Positions 55,062 through 63,411 of a stretch of 64,000 nt of DNA are shown piece by piece. Source of the stretch: Oceanospirillum sp048264105 (lineage in GTDB: Bacteria > Pseudomonadota > Gammaproteobacteria > Pseudomonadales > Halomonadaceae); assembly GCA_048264105.1 (NCBI GenBank), contig JBLXDJ010000003.1:124001-188000 (forward strand), read 5' to 3'. The notes beneath the pieces were generated by a model. It did no database searches. It worked only from the letters and a program-made list of their open reading frames with translations, and was not told the origin of the DNA. The position numbers and the translations under genes are program-made. How positions within the stretch are numbered: the first letter of the stretch is position 1; every line of letters starts with the position of its first letter.

Positions 55062-57053
55062 ATGTTAGAAAGTACTGACTATTTCAATCAGGTAATGATT
55101 ATCCTGGGTGGTTCTGTGATCTCTACCGCACTGCTGCGTCGCTTGCGTCTGCCGCCGGTACTGGGCTATCTGGTGGTCGGTCTGCTTATCGGTCCCTACG
55201 CGTTTGAGCTGATTCCGGAACCGGATGATCTGCACTTTCTCTCCGAGTTTGGTCTGGTGTTTCTGCTGTTTTCTCTGGGGCTGGAGTTCTCCCTCGGCAA
55301 GATGAATGCCCTGCGTAAAACGGTATTTGGCCTCGGCAGTAGCCAGGTCATTCTCTGCAGTTTATTTTTCTGGTCGATTCTGCATTTTCTGCTCGGTCTG
55401 AGTTCTGAAGCCTCACTGATTATTGCCGGTGCTCTGGGACTCTCCTCCACGGCCATTGTGACGCAGGAGCTGACGCGCTGGAACGAGCTGAACAGCAACC
55501 ATGGCCACTCGGCTATTGGTGTGCTCCTGTTTCAGGATCTGGCTGCTGTTGTCTTCCTGATTATGATTCCCGCTCTTGCAGGCACCAGTGACAACAGTTT
55601 TTCTCTGGCCATCGGCCTGATACTGCTTAAAGGCGTGGTGCTTTTTGCCGCCATGCTGGCCGTTGGCAAATGGCTGATGCCGTTTATCTTCCATGAGATC
55701 AGCAAAACCCGGTCGGAAGAGTTGTTTGTGATGACGGTGCTTTTGGTTGCCCTGACAGCCGCCTGGATCACCCATGCTCTCGACCTTTCGATGGCTCTAG
55801 GAGCCTTTTTAGCCGGTATGATGCTGGGAGAAAGTCACTTCAAACACCAGATCGAAGCGGACATCCGTCCTTTCCGCGATATTCTGCTGGGGCTTTTCTT
55901 CGTCACCGTGGGTATGCAGCTGAATTATCAGGTGCTGATCAGCAACCTGCACTGGGTTCTGCTGGGCAGTATCGGTCTGGTGCTGTCAAAAGCGGTTCTG
56001 ATCACTATTCTGGCCCAGCTTCTGGGTAAGAGCCGGTCAACCTCAATCCGAACCGGACTGGTTCTGGCGCAGGGCGGTGAATTTGGTTTTGCTTTGCTGA
56101 CATTGGCCTTAAGCAACAGCCTGCTGGAGCCAAAAATTGCCAGTTTGGTTGTTGCCATTATTGTCTTTTCTATCGCGGTGACGCCGTTTCTGATCCGCTA
56201 CAACGCGAATATTTGTCAGTTGCTGATCCCCGATAAGCCCTACGAAGAGCCGCCACCACATAACTCCGAAGAGCTGGCCGAGGCAACGTCCGAGCTGGAT
56301 CAGCACATTATCGTTTGCGGTTTCGGCCGTGTCGGCCAGACCGTCGCCCGCTTTATGCGTCAGGAAAAACTGCCGATTCTGGCACTGGATAACGATCCGA
56401 TCCGTGTACAGGAAGCCACCGGTGGTGGTGAGAATATCTTCTTTGGTGATTCTTCCAGCCGTAAAGTACTGGAGGCGGCGGGCCTGCATCGGGCCAGCCT
56501 TGTGGTGATCACCGTCAACGAATATGAACAAACCCTGTCGATTCTGCGCAGCGTTCGGGCGTTAAGTCACCAGATACCTGTAGTTGTGCGTACACGGGAT
56601 GACTCTCATCTGGAAGACCTGAAACAGGAAGGAGCCACCGAGGTTATCCCTGAGGCGCTTGAGGGCAGCCTGATGCTGGTGACCCACGTGATGACACAGA
56701 TGCAGATCCCTTTCCGCCGGATTGCCCGCATGGTGCAAACCGCAAGGGAGCAGCGCTATCAACTGCTGCACGGCTATTTCCATGGCCGCCTGTCTCAGCT
56801 GCTGGATAAAGAGGGTAACCCCTTAATTCGGTTACACCCGGTTCAGATCAGTGACAGCTGCTACGCCCATGGCAAAACCATTGGCGAACTGCATCTGGAT
56901 AACTGTCAGGTACAGGTACTCAGAATCAATCGCGGTGATATCGATATTGAAAGCCCGGAGGCCTCTGTCGTACTGACCAGTGGCGACACCCTGATCCTTC
57001 AGGGGATGACCGACCATATTGAGCAGGCTGAATCTTTGATTTACAGCGGATAA
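55062..57053 (+). CDS. CPA2-family cation/proton antiporter with TrkA domains (KefB/YbaL-like)
   Basis: 663 residues from the ATG at 55062, which sits 5 nt after AGGA; an ATG at 55056 overlaps that site. About 12 membrane segments (1-385) include GLVFLLFSLGLEFSLGKM and LALGAFLAGMMLGESHFKHQIEADIRPFRDILLGLFFVTVGM. A TrkA-N Rossmann domain (about 410-530, HIIVCGFGRVGQTVARFM) binds NAD(H) or a nucleotide, and a TrkA-C domain ends the protein. It exports K+ or Na+ in exchange for protons. Kef-type glutathione gating is possible, but no KefF/G partner is adjacent. Confidence 0.9.
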   Translation: MLESTDYFNQVMIILGGSVISTALLRRLRLPPVLGYLVVGLLIGPYAFELIPEPDDLHFLSEFGLVFLLFSLGLEFSLGKMNALRKTVFGLGSSQVILCSLFFWSILHFLLGLSSEASLIIAGALGLSSTAIVTQELTRWNELNSNHGHSAIGVLLFQDLAAVVFLIMIPALAGTSDNSFSLAIGLILLKGVVLFAAMLAVGKWLMPFIFHEISKTRSEELFVMTVLLVALTAAWITHALDLSMALGAFLAGMMLGESHFKHQIEADIRPFRDILLGLFFVTVGMQLNYQVLISNLHWVLLGSIGLVLSKAVLITILAQLLGKSRSTSIRTGLVLAQGGEFGFALLTLALSNSLLEPKIASLVVAIIVFSIAVTPFLIRYNANICQLLIPDKPYEEPPPHNSEELAEATSELDQHIIVCGFGRVGQTVARFMRQEKLPILALDNDPIRVQEATGGGENIFFGDSSSRKVLEAAGLHRASLVVITVNEYEQTLSILRSVRALSHQIPVVVRTRDDSHLEDLKQEGATEVIPEALEGSLMLVTHVMTQMQIPFRRIARMVQTAREQRYQLLHGYFHGRLSQLLDKEGNPLIRLHPVQISDSCYAHGKTIGELHLDNCQVQVLRINRGDIDIESPEASVVLTSGDTLILQGMTDHIEQAESLIYSG

Positions 57054-57164
57054 TCGGTTTTATTTCCGACAAAGCAGGCATTGAAGCGCTATGCTGAACA
57101 TGAAGCAGGAGCATCAAGAAAGCCCATCAGGGACGAGTAACATCCTGATTGCCGGAGTAACCCT

Positions 57165-57437
57165 ATGCTGTTTCAGAATGTGCAGAACTACTACGAAAAA
57201 CTGGTGTTAGAAGAGTTAACCGAGCGTGATTTTATGTCCGGTTACGAACAAGGTTATGTGGAAGATATCGCCTGCGTGGCACTGAATAATCTTCCGGTGC
57301 AGTATTTCCGGTTTGAAGTCGATATGGGCTTTTACATGGAAAGCGAAGATTATGTGCTGATGCGCAAACAGGTGAAACAGGCCGTCAATGATGCCGTTAT
57401 CTTTATTAACGACAAACTGGCGAAAGAGAACGGCTGA
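57165..57437 (+). CDS. ComFB-family small protein
   Basis: 90 residues. The pattern QNYYEKLVLEEL...YVEDIACVALNNLPVQYFRFEVDMGFYM fits the ComFB (late competence development) family in length and in its conserved acidic and LNNLP segments. Homologues in cyanobacteria and Bacillus have been described as c-di-nucleotide receptors; whether this one binds such a ligand is inference. A good GGAG site precedes the ATG. It lies 111 bp after the antiporter gene on the same strand and may be co-transcribed. Confidence 0.82.
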   Translation: MLFQNVQNYYEKLVLEELTERDFMSGYEQGYVEDIACVALNNLPVQYFRFEVDMGFYMESEDYVLMRKQVKQAVNDAVIFINDKLAKENG

Positions 57438-57464
57438 AACGAAGCACGAGTGCGGGTCTTTCGA

Positions 57465-58406
57465 CTAATCTTCACCAACATTGGCTGAAAGCAGAGGTGC
57501 TTTTCGGGGAAGATGCATACGCAATATCCCCGGTAGCGCCTCAAATCTCAGATGTTGTCCGGACAGCGGCTCACCATCAATATTGATATTCATACTCTGC
57601 TCGGCTTCAATTTCCAGCCAGGGCACCCGCCGGTGGATCATCTGATTCTGCATCACAGAGCCGTTATCCAACATAAAATACTGCAGCGTGTCCGTCAGAG
57701 TTTGCTGGTCACTTTTCGGCAGGATATTCAGATCAAGCAGGCCATCATCTAACAGGGCATCCGGACACAGCTCATGACCGCCCCCCGCCTGACGCCCATT
57801 ACCCACACCCAATACCATAAACGCACCCTGCCAGCTGAAGCCCGGCGCTTTAAACCTGCCTTCAACCGCCGCAATGCTGGTGAACTTACTCATCCCTGTC
57901 AGTAGGTAGGCAAGACTGCCCAGCACCCGCTTAAGCTCATCCGGTGTTGCGGTTGTGATCTGAGTACCAAATCCACCGGATGCCATATTGAGAAAATACC
58001 GCTGATTCACTTTGGCCAGATCCACCGGAACCGGGCTGATATCGGTAATCAGCATCAGGGCTTCCAGAGGGGCTAAAGGGATACGGCAGCTGACAGCAAA
58101 ATCATTGGCCGTACCCAGGGGGATCACGCCAAGAGAAGGCATTTCCAAACGCTCATCAGCGGCCATCAGGCCGTTAACCACTTCATTTAACGTGCCATCG
58201 CCTCCGGCAGCGACCACTGTATCGACACCCAACTGACGAGCCTCTCGGGCCAGACGACGGGCATCATTCTCTTCCCAGGTCACGCGAACATCGATCTTAT
58301 AGCGGTGATCCCGCAGCAGTCGCACAGCATCCCGCAAAGCAACATTCTGCGCTTCTTTGCCGTGCAAAATAATACGGATGTGGTGGCGTTTATCTGCTGA
58401 ATTCAT
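57465..58406 (-). CDS. yegS: Lipid kinase YegS
   Basis: 313 residues from the ATG at 58406, the length and N-terminus of E. coli YegS; an in-frame ATG seven codons upstream is possible. A diacylglycerol-kinase-fold enzyme that phosphorylates lipids such as phosphatidylglycerol in vitro. Motifs: VAAGGDGTLNEVVNGL (about 64-79), LGVIPLGTANDFA (about 92-104), GNGRQAGGGHELCPDALLDDGLLDL, and the final GEPLSGQHL. Convergent with the ComFB gene (27 bp apart). Confidence 0.93.
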   Translation of the reverse strand: MNSADKRHHIRIILHGKEAQNVALRDAVRLLRDHRYKIDVRVTWEENDARRLAREARQLGVDTVVAAGGDGTLNEVVNGLMAADERLEMPSLGVIPLGTANDFAVSCRIPLAPLEALMLITDISPVPVDLAKVNQRYFLNMASGGFGTQITTATPDELKRVLGSLAYLLTGMSKFTSIAAVEGRFKAPGFSWQGAFMVLGVGNGRQAGGGHELCPDALLDDGLLDLNILPKSDQQTLTDTLQYFMLDNGSVMQNQMIHRRVPWLEIEAEQSMNINIDGEPLSGQHLRFEALPGILRMHLPRKAPLLSANVGED

Positions 58407-58967
58407 GACCCGATATCTCTTATTCATCCGAAAAACGTTTTTCAGATCAGACCTGTTCTGTGGAAAAGCCGGTTTAACGGCCCGTTATAACAAAGCTGTG
58501 GATAAAGCCTGCATAGGCTGGGACTTTAACGGGAGTATACTGTTATTTCCGCTAAATGCACTGCTCCGGAAGGGGCATAACGTCTGGCTTGAAGGTGTGC
58601 AAAAGCCTGAAACACTGGATATAAAAACACCTCAAGCGGTTGTTTTTCATGTTTTTTTAGTTACACAGGAAACAAGCTGGCAGGGTATAAAGCAGTCCCC
58701 CACCGTTATGACAAAAAAGGGCAGCTATACACAAGTATCCGGTAAACAGCTGTGGATAATTGTGGGACAACTCAACCGATCGCAGGCGCAATCACTGCTG
58801 GAGACAACTGTTTATTTTTTAACCAGACAATAGTTAACCAACCATCCAAAGAGCACGCCCTGCCCCTAGCCGGCACTGGCGAATTTGCGCTAAAAACAGT
58901 AATCTCTGCAACCTCTGAACAACCGGTATGATCCTATCTTCTTCAGCTTGGCAAAACAGGAAGCTCT
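58407..58967. other. Intergenic region with several DnaA boxes
   Basis: About 560 bp without a convincing gene. Two perfect DnaA boxes (TGTGGATAA at 58497-58505 and 58751-58759) and two one-mismatch boxes (TGTGGAAAA 58459-58467, CTATACACA 58725-58733) lie here. A reading frame across 58357-58833 has no ribosome site, overlaps yegS in antisense and resembles no family. Confidence 0.5.
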
Positions 58968-60029
58968 ATGTCTGACATCACCACCCTTACTGACTTTCTC
59001 GACAAAACCGGGGCTAATATCCGAGTATTCGATATGGGCCGGCGGGTCTCTCTGGTGTCTGCCAATACCTTCTCCCGCTTTGAACAGTGCGAACTGCCCT
59101 ATCCTCAGCCTTATATGTATCACGCCCGACTGGGCATTCTGTTCTGGTATCCACAGGCACCGGAACAACATTTCATCTGGTTCCTGCAGTTTCCTCTGGA
59201 TGAACAGGGCTTCATTATTCAGGCTGCACGGGATGGTTTTCTGAAGCGCTTACTGGAAACCGTTGGCCAAAGTGCAAAAGATCTTTCCGACGACGAAAGT
59301 CAGCAGGCGCAGAACCTGATGAAAGATAACCCGCTGGCCTTCCAACCGGATCAGGAACGGATCGCTATTTTTAATGCCAAAGCAAAACTGGCACTGGGTC
59401 AGCCTGCCTCGCGCTTTCATGATCAGGCGGAAGAGTATTTCACCGGTCAGCGTGAGATGGACAACTGGGAAGATGTGGGCCTGCAGGGCATCGCCGACTT
59501 TACGGTTCGTCTTGAGAAACAGGACAATGCCGGAGCTCTGGCTAAGCATATCGCGTCTTTCCCGGATATTCCGTTCAGTGCGCTATGCCGTTGCCTAGAA
59601 AATGAAGCGATTGACCATAAACTGACCGCCGTCATCTGTGAGCGTGCAGAGAAGATGATTGCCGATCCCGAAGCAGATCGCCTAACCCTTGCCGCAGCTA
59701 TTCGGGGCGTTGGTCATAGCCAGGCCAAAGGTCTGCGCGATGGCCTGATTCGTAGCGTTCTGGAAAGCAGCCACAGTGAAGATATCGAGATCCTGACCGT
59801 TATCGCCGCCCGTGCCTGGGAGTCACTGGAAAACCCCGAGTTACTCAAACCCTATCTGGAAAAACTGGCCAGCTGTTCCGCCGGTGATCAGGCCTTTATC
59901 AAGATTGTCCGCGACCTGATCTTTGTGCCGGGTCTGCGCACCCTGATTATCGCCCAGTTCCGGGACCCGGACCGCAGCGAAGCACTGAGCAATGCGATCG
60001 GCATGCTGATGAATAACACTGAGCAATAA
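58968..60029 (+). CDS. DUF3549-family protein
   Basis: 353 residues, soluble, mostly helical. It resembles the DUF3549 proteins of gammaproteobacteria, starting with LTDFLDKTGANIRVFDMGRRV and carrying PYMYHARLGILFWYP and WFLQFPLDEQGFI early on. The function is unknown. AGGAAG precedes the ATG, and a strong terminator follows the stop. Confidence 0.72.
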   Translation: MSDITTLTDFLDKTGANIRVFDMGRRVSLVSANTFSRFEQCELPYPQPYMYHARLGILFWYPQAPEQHFIWFLQFPLDEQGFIIQAARDGFLKRLLETVGQSAKDLSDDESQQAQNLMKDNPLAFQPDQERIAIFNAKAKLALGQPASRFHDQAEEYFTGQREMDNWEDVGLQGIADFTVRLEKQDNAGALAKHIASFPDIPFSALCRCLENEAIDHKLTAVICERAEKMIADPEADRLTLAAAIRGVGHSQAKGLRDGLIRSVLESSHSEDIEILTVIAARAWESLENPELLKPYLEKLASCSAGDQAFIKIVRDLIFVPGLRTLIIAQFRDPDRSEALSNAIGMLMNNTEQ

Positions 60030-60044
60030 AAAGCGCGCTCTCAA

Positions 60045-60088
60045 ACAAAAAAAGAACCCGAAGCCTTAAGCTTCGGGTTCTTTTGTTT
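60045..60088. terminator. Bidirectional terminator between the DUF3549 and Prx-Grx genes
   Basis: A 15-bp perfect stem (AAAAGAACCCGAAGC with its complement) and a 5-nt loop, with A and T runs outside, shared by the convergent genes. Confidence 0.9.
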
Positions 60089-60115
60089 GTAACGGTTGTA
60101 GGATCGATGCAGGCT

Positions 60116-60856
60116 TTATTTCGCCGCGTCTAACCAGGCTTCCAGCTCATCCGCACCGCCGATATGCTCACCCTCAATAAAGATCTGAGGGGTTGTGCCA
60201 CGACCTGAAACCGCGTGCAGCGTTGCCAGACTGATGCCATGACTGCCGACGGTGATCTCTTCAAACTTGAGGCCGTGAGCATTCAGAGCGTTTTTAGCAC
60301 GGGTACAGTGGCTACAACCGGGTTTACCAATCAAAGTTACACGCTTAGGTGCCGCCACATCAGGTGCCAGATAGTTCAGCATGGTGTCCGCATCGGATAC
60401 TTCAAACGGGTCACCCGGCAGATCCGGCTCAATAAACATCTTCTCAATCACACCATCACGCACCAGCATGGAATAGCGCCAGCTGCGATCACCAAAACCC
60501 AGCTCCCCCTTGTTCACCAACATGCCCATACCACGGCTGAAATCGCCATTGCCATCCGGCAGCATGGAAATATTCTCAGCATGCTGATCACCGGCCCAGG
60601 CATCCATCACAAAGGGGTCGTTAACCGACAGACAAATAATGTCGTCAATCCCCTGAGCTTTAAAAACCGGCGCCAGCTCGTTGTATCGTGGTAAGTGAGT
60701 ACTTGAGCAGGTTGGGGTAAAAGCACCCGGCAGTGCAAACAGGATGACATTCTTACCCTTAAACAGGTCGTCAGTACTCAGCTGCACCCATTCATTGTTG
60801 ACGCGGGTATTAAAAGAAACCTGTGGAACACTCTGACCTTCGCGATTCTCTAACAT
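60116..60856 (-). CDS. Peroxiredoxin-glutaredoxin fusion protein
   Basis: 246 residues. The Prx5-type peroxiredoxin (1-165) has the peroxidatic Cys50 in PGAFTPTCSSTHLP. A glutaredoxin (170-246) carries Cys181-Ser-His-Cys184 and the TTPQIFIEGEHIGG cis-proline motif. The same hybrid is known from Haemophilus (PGdx), where glutathione reduces peroxides through the fused glutaredoxin. Cytoplasmic. AAGGAG precedes the ATG. A partial OxyR site about 100-140 bp upstream suggests peroxide control, as for katG. Confidence 0.95.
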   Translation of the reverse strand: MLENREGQSVPQVSFNTRVNNEWVQLSTDDLFKGKNVILFALPGAFTPTCSSTHLPRYNELAPVFKAQGIDDIICLSVNDPFVMDAWAGDQHAENISMLPDGNGDFSRGMGMLVNKGELGFGDRSWRYSMLVRDGVIEKMFIEPDLPGDPFEVSDADTMLNYLAPDVAAPKRVTLIGKPGCSHCTRAKNALNAHGLKFEEITVGSHGISLATLHAVSGRGTTPQIFIEGEHIGGADELEAWLDAAK

Positions 60857-60956
60857 TGCCTATCTCCTTAGGTAATCTGTTCTCGCTCGGTAACCTTGGG
60901 GTTACCGCTGCAATTCGTTATATCCTCACTATAGGCTTATCACAAACATCAGAAAA

Positions 60957-60993
60957 ATATAATTTTCACATCGCAACGATAGCCTGTGCCTAT
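60957..60993 (-). promoter_or_regulatory. Partial OxyR site upstream of the Prx-Grx gene
   Basis: ATAT-N7-ACAT-N7-ATAG-N7-CTAT: 13 of 16 core bases match the OxyR pattern, with one perfect half (60979-60993) that is also an inverted repeat CGATAG/CTATCG. Position and spacing to the gene are similar to the katG site. Confidence 0.5.
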
Positions 60994-61155
60994 CGTAAAA
61001 AAACCAGCTCAAGCACTAACAACCGATACCAACAAAATAACTGCCAGCTGTGACGATTACCGCCTTTTTAAACTGATCATATTGTGATCATCAGGGCATC
61101 ATGCTATCAATAGAGTCTTATTGTTTTAGCACATCTAACCAAAGCGAGAATCACC

Positions 61156-61305
61156 ATGAAAACCATGATTATTAAATCCAGCATGACCAAACGCATGATG
61201 CGTCACACCATGATTAAAACTACCCATAGCGCTCAACCTCTACCGGAACATTTGTCTCAGAATTATCAGGATCATTATCATGCTGTCTCAGAATACGCTG
61301 GCTAA
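61156..61305 (+). CDS. Met-rich small ORF overlapping the next gene
   Basis: 49 residues, not recognised. It opens MKTMIIKSSMTKRMMRHTM, with six methionines and many basic residues in the first 20, and ends in a His/Gln-rich tail. Its stop at 61305 lies 26 bp inside the following gene (ATG 61280, other frame), an arrangement typical of translational coupling or a regulatory upstream ORF. The ribosome site is weak (GCGAG). It is too short to judge by codon use. Confidence 0.45.
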   Translation: MKTMIIKSSMTKRMMRHTMIKTTHSAQPLPEHLSQNYQDHYHAVSEYAG

Positions 61306-62083
61306 CCCGTTCGACCTACCTCAAGCATCAGAGCTTTCCCGCACCCTATTTGATTTAGGCGATTGTTTTGGCAACCTCTGCCGACTCCCGCTGGAAAACG
61401 CGCTTCAACTCTTTCAATCTTCCCGTGCGCTATCTCACACCGATCATCGCCAGTTCGCCCAACAACTGGATACCAATATTCCGTTTGCCATCAGTCGTGA
61501 ATGGAAAAACCATGTACTGCATTATCAGGTTTCTTTACATACCGAGACGAGCCAGCCTCTGCATCAGCACTTAACATCCCGCAGTCTGAGCAGCATTCCG
61601 GCGCAGTCTAAAAGCGCAACAAAAGAATGGCTCTACTTTGCCAGCCCCCTTAACCATCTCACCCAACTGGACTGGCAACTACTGTCACCGGAAGCCCTGA
61701 AACTCCGACGCCTTCAACATCTGGCCTGGTGGCTACAAAAGCAATTACAGGATGGCAGTCTGCTGGGTGATTTATTGCTGACACCATTGGAAGATCTGCC
61801 TCTGGGTGACGGACTGAATCTTAGTCCTGCCCATAGCTTTGCCCGGGTCGGAAAACAATCTTTGCCTAATCAGCAACGACTGCCGGCGTTGAACTTTGCC
61901 ATCTTCCGGCAAGGGCGATTAACCGAGGGTTACGGGCTTTCTCCCCAAGCGTTATTTAACGCTCAGGATCAGCTGCAACAACTATCATCTGATCCTACGG
62001 TTGCAGAGACTGAACAGCCTTTGCTGGTATTGAATCAGCAGCAATGCCTGAAGATTCTGCAACTACTGCAGCAAGCATTCTGA
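61280..62083 (+). CDS. Hypothetical Gln/Leu-rich protein
   Basis: 267 residues, not recognised. Soluble, very rich in Leu, Gln and Ser, helical at both ends (QLLSPEALKLRRLQHLAWWLQKQLQ; NQQQCLKILQLLQQAF), with no signal peptide or membrane segment. AGGA lies 8-9 nt before the ATG, inside the preceding small ORF. It is followed by trxC 202 bp later without a clear terminator. Confidence 0.65.
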   Translation: MLSQNTLANPFDLPQASELSRTLFDLGDCFGNLCRLPLENALQLFQSSRALSHTDHRQFAQQLDTNIPFAISREWKNHVLHYQVSLHTETSQPLHQHLTSRSLSSIPAQSKSATKEWLYFASPLNHLTQLDWQLLSPEALKLRRLQHLAWWLQKQLQDGSLLGDLLLTPLEDLPLGDGLNLSPAHSFARVGKQSLPNQQRLPALNFAIFRQGRLTEGYGLSPQALFNAQDQLQQLSSDPTVAETEQPLLVLNQQQCLKILQLLQQAF

Positions 62084-62285
62084 TAACACTCTGAGCATTC
62101 CGATATTGGGCGGTGACCCGGTTTAATGAAATACGGTGACAGCTAACGGCTACCTGTCATTGAAAAACACTGAACCGCCCTTACATAAGAACTAGCTAAC
62201 CTATATAAGCTTTCCAGGCTCAGGCCGATATCTTCGTCTGATCCGGGACTTAGTCTTATCCAATATTTAAAATCAGGAATCCACC

Positions 62286-62729
62286 ATGCCAGAGAATACA
62301 GCAACCCGCCATATCGTTTGCCCCCATTGCAGCGCCGTTAATCGTCTGCCAGAAGCCCGTTTAAGCGACAAACCAAACTGTGGAAAATGTAAAAAAGCAC
62401 TTTTTACCGGCGAACCGCAGAACCTGACCCAGCAGACAATGAGCAAGGTGATCGCCAACTCTGATCTGCCGGTGGTAGTGGATTTCTGGGCTCCCTGGTG
62501 CGGCCCTTGTCAGATGATGGGACCGATTTTTTCTCAGGTGACACAGGAGCTTGAGCCTCAGGTAAGAATGGCAAAAGTGAATACAGAACAGGAACAGCAA
62601 TTAGGTGCGCAGCTGGGTATCCGAAGTATCCCGACACTGGCCATTTTCAAAAATGGTAAAGAGGTGGCACGCCAGTCTGGTGTTATGCAACCGGCTCAGT
62701 TGAAGGCCTGGATTCAGGCAAACAGCTAA
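62286..62729 (+). CDS. trxC: Thioredoxin 2
   Basis: 147 residues. An N-terminal zinc site (Cys12-x2-Cys15 and Cys32-x2-Cys35) precedes a thioredoxin domain with the active site Trp-Cys72-Gly-Pro-Cys75 and the cis-proline SIPTLAIF. The zinc finger distinguishes TrxC from TrxA. It reduces protein disulfides and supports peroxide defence; in E. coli it is in the OxyR regulon, but no clear OxyR site was seen here. AGGA precedes the ATG. Confidence 0.95.
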   Translation: MPENTATRHIVCPHCSAVNRLPEARLSDKPNCGKCKKALFTGEPQNLTQQTMSKVIANSDLPVVVDFWAPWCGPCQMMGPIFSQVTQELEPQVRMAKVNTEQEQQLGAQLGIRSIPTLAIFKNGKEVARQSGVMQPAQLKAWIQANS

Positions 62730-62734
62730 AATGA

Positions 62735-62768
62735 AAAAGGCTTTATCCCACGGGATAAAGCCTTTTAT
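62735..62768. terminator. Bidirectional terminator between trxC and the RDD gene
   Basis: A near-perfect 15-bp inverted repeat (AAAAGGCTTTATCCC with its complement) around an AC centre, with T4 and A5 at the ends. It is 6 bp past the trxC stop. Confidence 0.88.
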
Positions 62769-62821
62769 CTATCGACTTAGCCGACATTACTGCAGTGTGT
62801 GCAGCAATACCGGAGTTAGCC

Positions 62822-63367
62822 TTATTTCTTTGATTTCTTTTTCTTACGTGGCTTCTGTTCATCCGCAACGTCAGCATCAAACTCGGATTCAATCCGGCTA
62901 ATCTCTTTATCCGATGGCACATAGACCACCTCGGACTCTGAAAAGCTGTCCGGCCAGGTTCTTTTTGACGGTGAAAACAACATCCAGAAGTGACCAATTC
63001 CCAGACAGATAAGAGAAAAGGCCCCGGCAAAAAAGCGCATCAGCGCCTGTGTCATTGAGATCGCACGGCCGTTATTGTTCTGAATCCGGATACGCCAGGC
63101 CTGCATACCTAAGGTCTGGCCTGTTCTGCGCCAGAAAAACGTGAAAAAGCCAAAGGTCACCAGAAAAAGAACACTCTGAAAGCCCGGACCCGCATGATCA
63201 TTCATCGCATCAACCCCTTCGGGAAGAAAGGGCAAACGAGCAAAGCCCAACAACATCCAGATCGCGACAATAATCAGAAAATCATAGGTAATCGCACCCA
63301 ACCGGCGAACCAGACCCGCAGGTTGCGTATAAGGTTGCTTAGGAAACTGGCGTCCACTTGTTGTCAT
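62822..63367 (-). CDS. RDD-family membrane protein
   Basis: 181 residues. The RDD domain covers about 16-135 with three to four membrane segments. The family Arg-Asp pattern is relaxed (LVRRLGAITYDFLIIVAIW), and RTGQTLGMQAWRIRI is conserved. A Lys-rich C-terminal tail (KPRKKKKSKK) follows. It lies 44 bp downstream of lptG on the same strand, a pairing seen in Pseudomonas-type genomes. The function is unknown; some RDD proteins act in sodium/proton exchange. Confidence 0.85.
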   Translation of the reverse strand: MTTSGRQFPKQPYTQPAGLVRRLGAITYDFLIIVAIWMLLGFARLPFLPEGVDAMNDHAGPGFQSVLFLVTFGFFTFFWRRTGQTLGMQAWRIRIQNNNGRAISMTQALMRFFAGAFSLICLGIGHFWMLFSPSKRTWPDSFSESEVVYVPSDKEISRIESEFDADVADEQKPRKKKKSKK

Positions 63368-63411
63368 TTATCAGCCTTAGCGTATCGGTAAAAGAGAAAG
63401 TTAAATCATAA

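Noticed and set aside
58459..58759. Chromosomal replication origin
   Set aside because: No dnaA, dnaN, gidA or rpmH nearby and no AT-rich 13-mer array; the boxes are too few and too spread.
58357..58833. Plus-strand frame of 158 codons beside yegS
   Set aside because: It starts inside yegS in antisense, lacks a Shine-Dalgarno and has no recognisable domain; kept only as an intergenic region with DnaA boxes.
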